Of a stretch of 64,000 nt of DNA, positions 62,701 through 64,000 are shown in pieces. Numbering within the stretch: position 1 is the first letter of the stretch; each line of letters opens with the position of its first letter. The notes under the pieces are model-generated. The model did not search any database, was not told the DNA's origin, and was given only the letters and a program-made list of their open reading frames with translations. The position numbers and the translations under genes are program-made. Origin of the DNA: Epithemia pelagica (lineage: Eukaryota > Bacillariophyta > Bacillariophyceae > Surirellales > Surirellaceae); the NCBI GenBank assembly GCA_946965045.2, contig OX337239.1, forward strand, positions 2,294,001 through 2,358,000. The letters run 5' to 3'.

Positions 62701-64000
62701 TTGTGTGAAAGGAGGAGCCACAGAAGATGAGGTCCGAGCAAAGCGTGTCGACGCGGGGATTGTTCCTTTCTCGAAACAGATTGATACGCTCGCGGCCGAG
62801 TATCCGGCTGCGACGAACTACTTGTATTTAACCTATCACGGCATGGAACACGACGTCGATCCGTCTCATGGAGGGGTGATTGTTCTTGGCTCTGGACCCT
62901 ATCGTATTGGCTCATCGATTGAATTTGATTGGTGTGCTGTGAGTTGCATAAGGACTCTGAGGCACATGGGCTTGTCCACAACAATGATCAATTCAAACCC
63001 GGAAACTGTGTCGACTGACTACGACGAGTGCGATCGTCTCTATTTTGAGGAACTGAGCCGAGAGAGAATTCTTGATATCTACCGCGGGCATAAAATATCA
63101 CAAGGAGTTGTTGTGAGTGTTGGTGGACAGATCCCCAATGGACTTGCAATCCCGTTGCATCAAGCAGGTGTAAAGCTCTTGGGTACTTCGGCGGAAAACA
63201 TAGACCAAGCAGAGGACAGGAAAAAGTTCTCTGATACGATTGACAGCATCCAGGTTCAACAACCTGCATGGAGTGAACTCAAAAGCACAGAAAGTGCTCT
63301 TGAGTTTGCGGCAAAGGTGGGATACCCCGTTCTTGTCCGTCCATCATATGTGCTCAGTGGAGCGGCCATGAACGTTGCCTATAACGATGAACAACTCAAA
63401 GCATGCCTAGAAGAAGCTGCGACGGTATCTGACGAGCATCCCGTGGTTGTTTCGGACTTTATTCAAGGTGCTTTCGAAATCGAAATGGATGGAGTCGGTA
63501 AAAACGGAGAGCTCATCGCTGCGGCCATCCATGAGCATATCGAAAACGCTGGTGTTCACTCGGGTGATGCAACACTGGTCCTACCACCTCATTCGTTGTC
63601 CGCCTACACAAAAGAACGTGTCCGGGAGAGCGCCAGAAAAATCGTGAAGAGTCTCAATATCACTGGTCCTGTGAATATCCAGTTTATTGCCAAGGGAACG
63701 GATGTCATGTGCATTGAGACCAACGTCCGTGCTTCACGTTCATTCCCCTTTGTATCAAAGACCATGGGAGTCGATTTTATTGAAGCTGCAACAAAAGCAA
63801 TGGTGGATGTCGCAACGGATGATATGAACCTTCCCACCCTGGAAACTCGCGACCGACCGAAGGGCTACGTCGGAGTGAAAGCACCCATGTTTTCCTTCAC
63901 CCGCCTCCGGGGTTCCGACCCCGTGCTCGGTGTGGAAATGGCCTCGACCGGAGAGGTTGCTTGTTTCGGCTCGTCAAAAGAGGAAGCCTTTTTGAAATCC
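59732..64000 (+). CDS. Glutamine-dependent carbamoyl-phosphate synthetase, GATase fused to synthetase, 3' partial
   Basis: It makes carbamoyl phosphate from glutamine, bicarbonate and 2 ATP for pyrimidine or arginine/urea pathways. Exons: 59732-59851, 59931-60448, 60548-61190 and 61298 onward; introns of 79, 99 and 107 bp follow GT-AG and keep frame. Exon 1 gives [20 protein letters not shown] and joins to [20 protein letters not shown], matching the start of the small-subunit domain. The glutaminase triad is present: FGICLGNQ (Cys273) and FHPEA (His357, Glu359). The synthetase begins [20 protein letters not shown]. Both ATP-grasp halves are seen ([29 protein letters not shown]) plus [20 protein letters not shown]. 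The window ends near the start of the C-terminal regulatory domain, after about 1328 residues. No clear mitochondrial presequence is seen, which leans towards the pyrimidine enzyme, but that is not decisive. Confidence 0.92.

Noticed and set aside
1-64000. tRNA, rRNA, riboswitch or CRISPR features
   Set aside because: None was recognised by eye; a tRNAscan or Rfam search could still find a missed small RNA.

Overview
This window reads as nuclear DNA from a photosynthetic stramenopile, most likely a diatom. Genes are on both strands and are broken by short GT-AG introns (about 75-330 bp). Two plastid preproteins carry a signal peptide ending in an ASAFAP-like motif (IspG and PAM68), and a J-domain protein carries a similar one. 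A glutathione peroxidase has an in-frame UGA at the catalytic position, and the Ty1/copia elements resemble the diatom CoDi type. The assignment is inference; no rRNA or organellar marker is present.

Layout. 1-4.3 kb: the 3' part of a GMC-type flavin oxidoreductase, a frameshifted C-terminal remnant of CAND1, a small membrane/coiled-coil ORF, and a decayed pepsin-like protease. 4.5-6.9 kb (-): plastid IspG with a separate targeting-peptide exon. 7.27-14.59 kb: a nested transposon block. A roughly 480-bp Harbinger-like MITE (TAA target duplication) is split by a 6826-bp hAT element with 14-bp inverted repeats and a perfect 8-bp target duplication. The hAT carries a hAT transposase (-) and, convergently, an endonuclease III-like HhH-GPD DNA glycosylase (+). 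This pairing is the most unusual system in the window. 15.8-24.2 kb: a 1315-aa low-complexity/coiled-coil protein, ARV1 divergent from a plastid-type J-domain protein, and a small membrane protein. 24.4-32.8 kb: a ~2680-aa ATXR3-like SET methyltransferase with HMG-like, CW and two Tudor-like modules. 33-43 kb: a MATE transporter, a CNNM/DUF21-CBS transporter, PAM68 and a type II glycosyltransferase-like protein.

43.2-50.6 kb: a full copia element (-) with two identical 240-bp LTRs, in which gag and pol share one frame and are separated by a single UGA. 50.8-55.9 kb: an older, decayed copia element (frameshift, no protease, altered RT active site). 56.07-58.04 kb: an apparently intact mariner-like element with TA duplication, ending 134 bp before the start codon of the selenoprotein GPx (58.18-59.02 kb). 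59.7 kb to the end: a glutamine-dependent carbamoyl-phosphate synthetase (GATase fused to synthetase), cut by the window edge.

The host genes are mostly unrelated housekeeping or plastid functions. What ties the region together is repeated insertion by several transposon classes, at least three of which look young. Intron positions were read by eye from GT/AG sites, frame agreement and family conservation; none has transcript support here.
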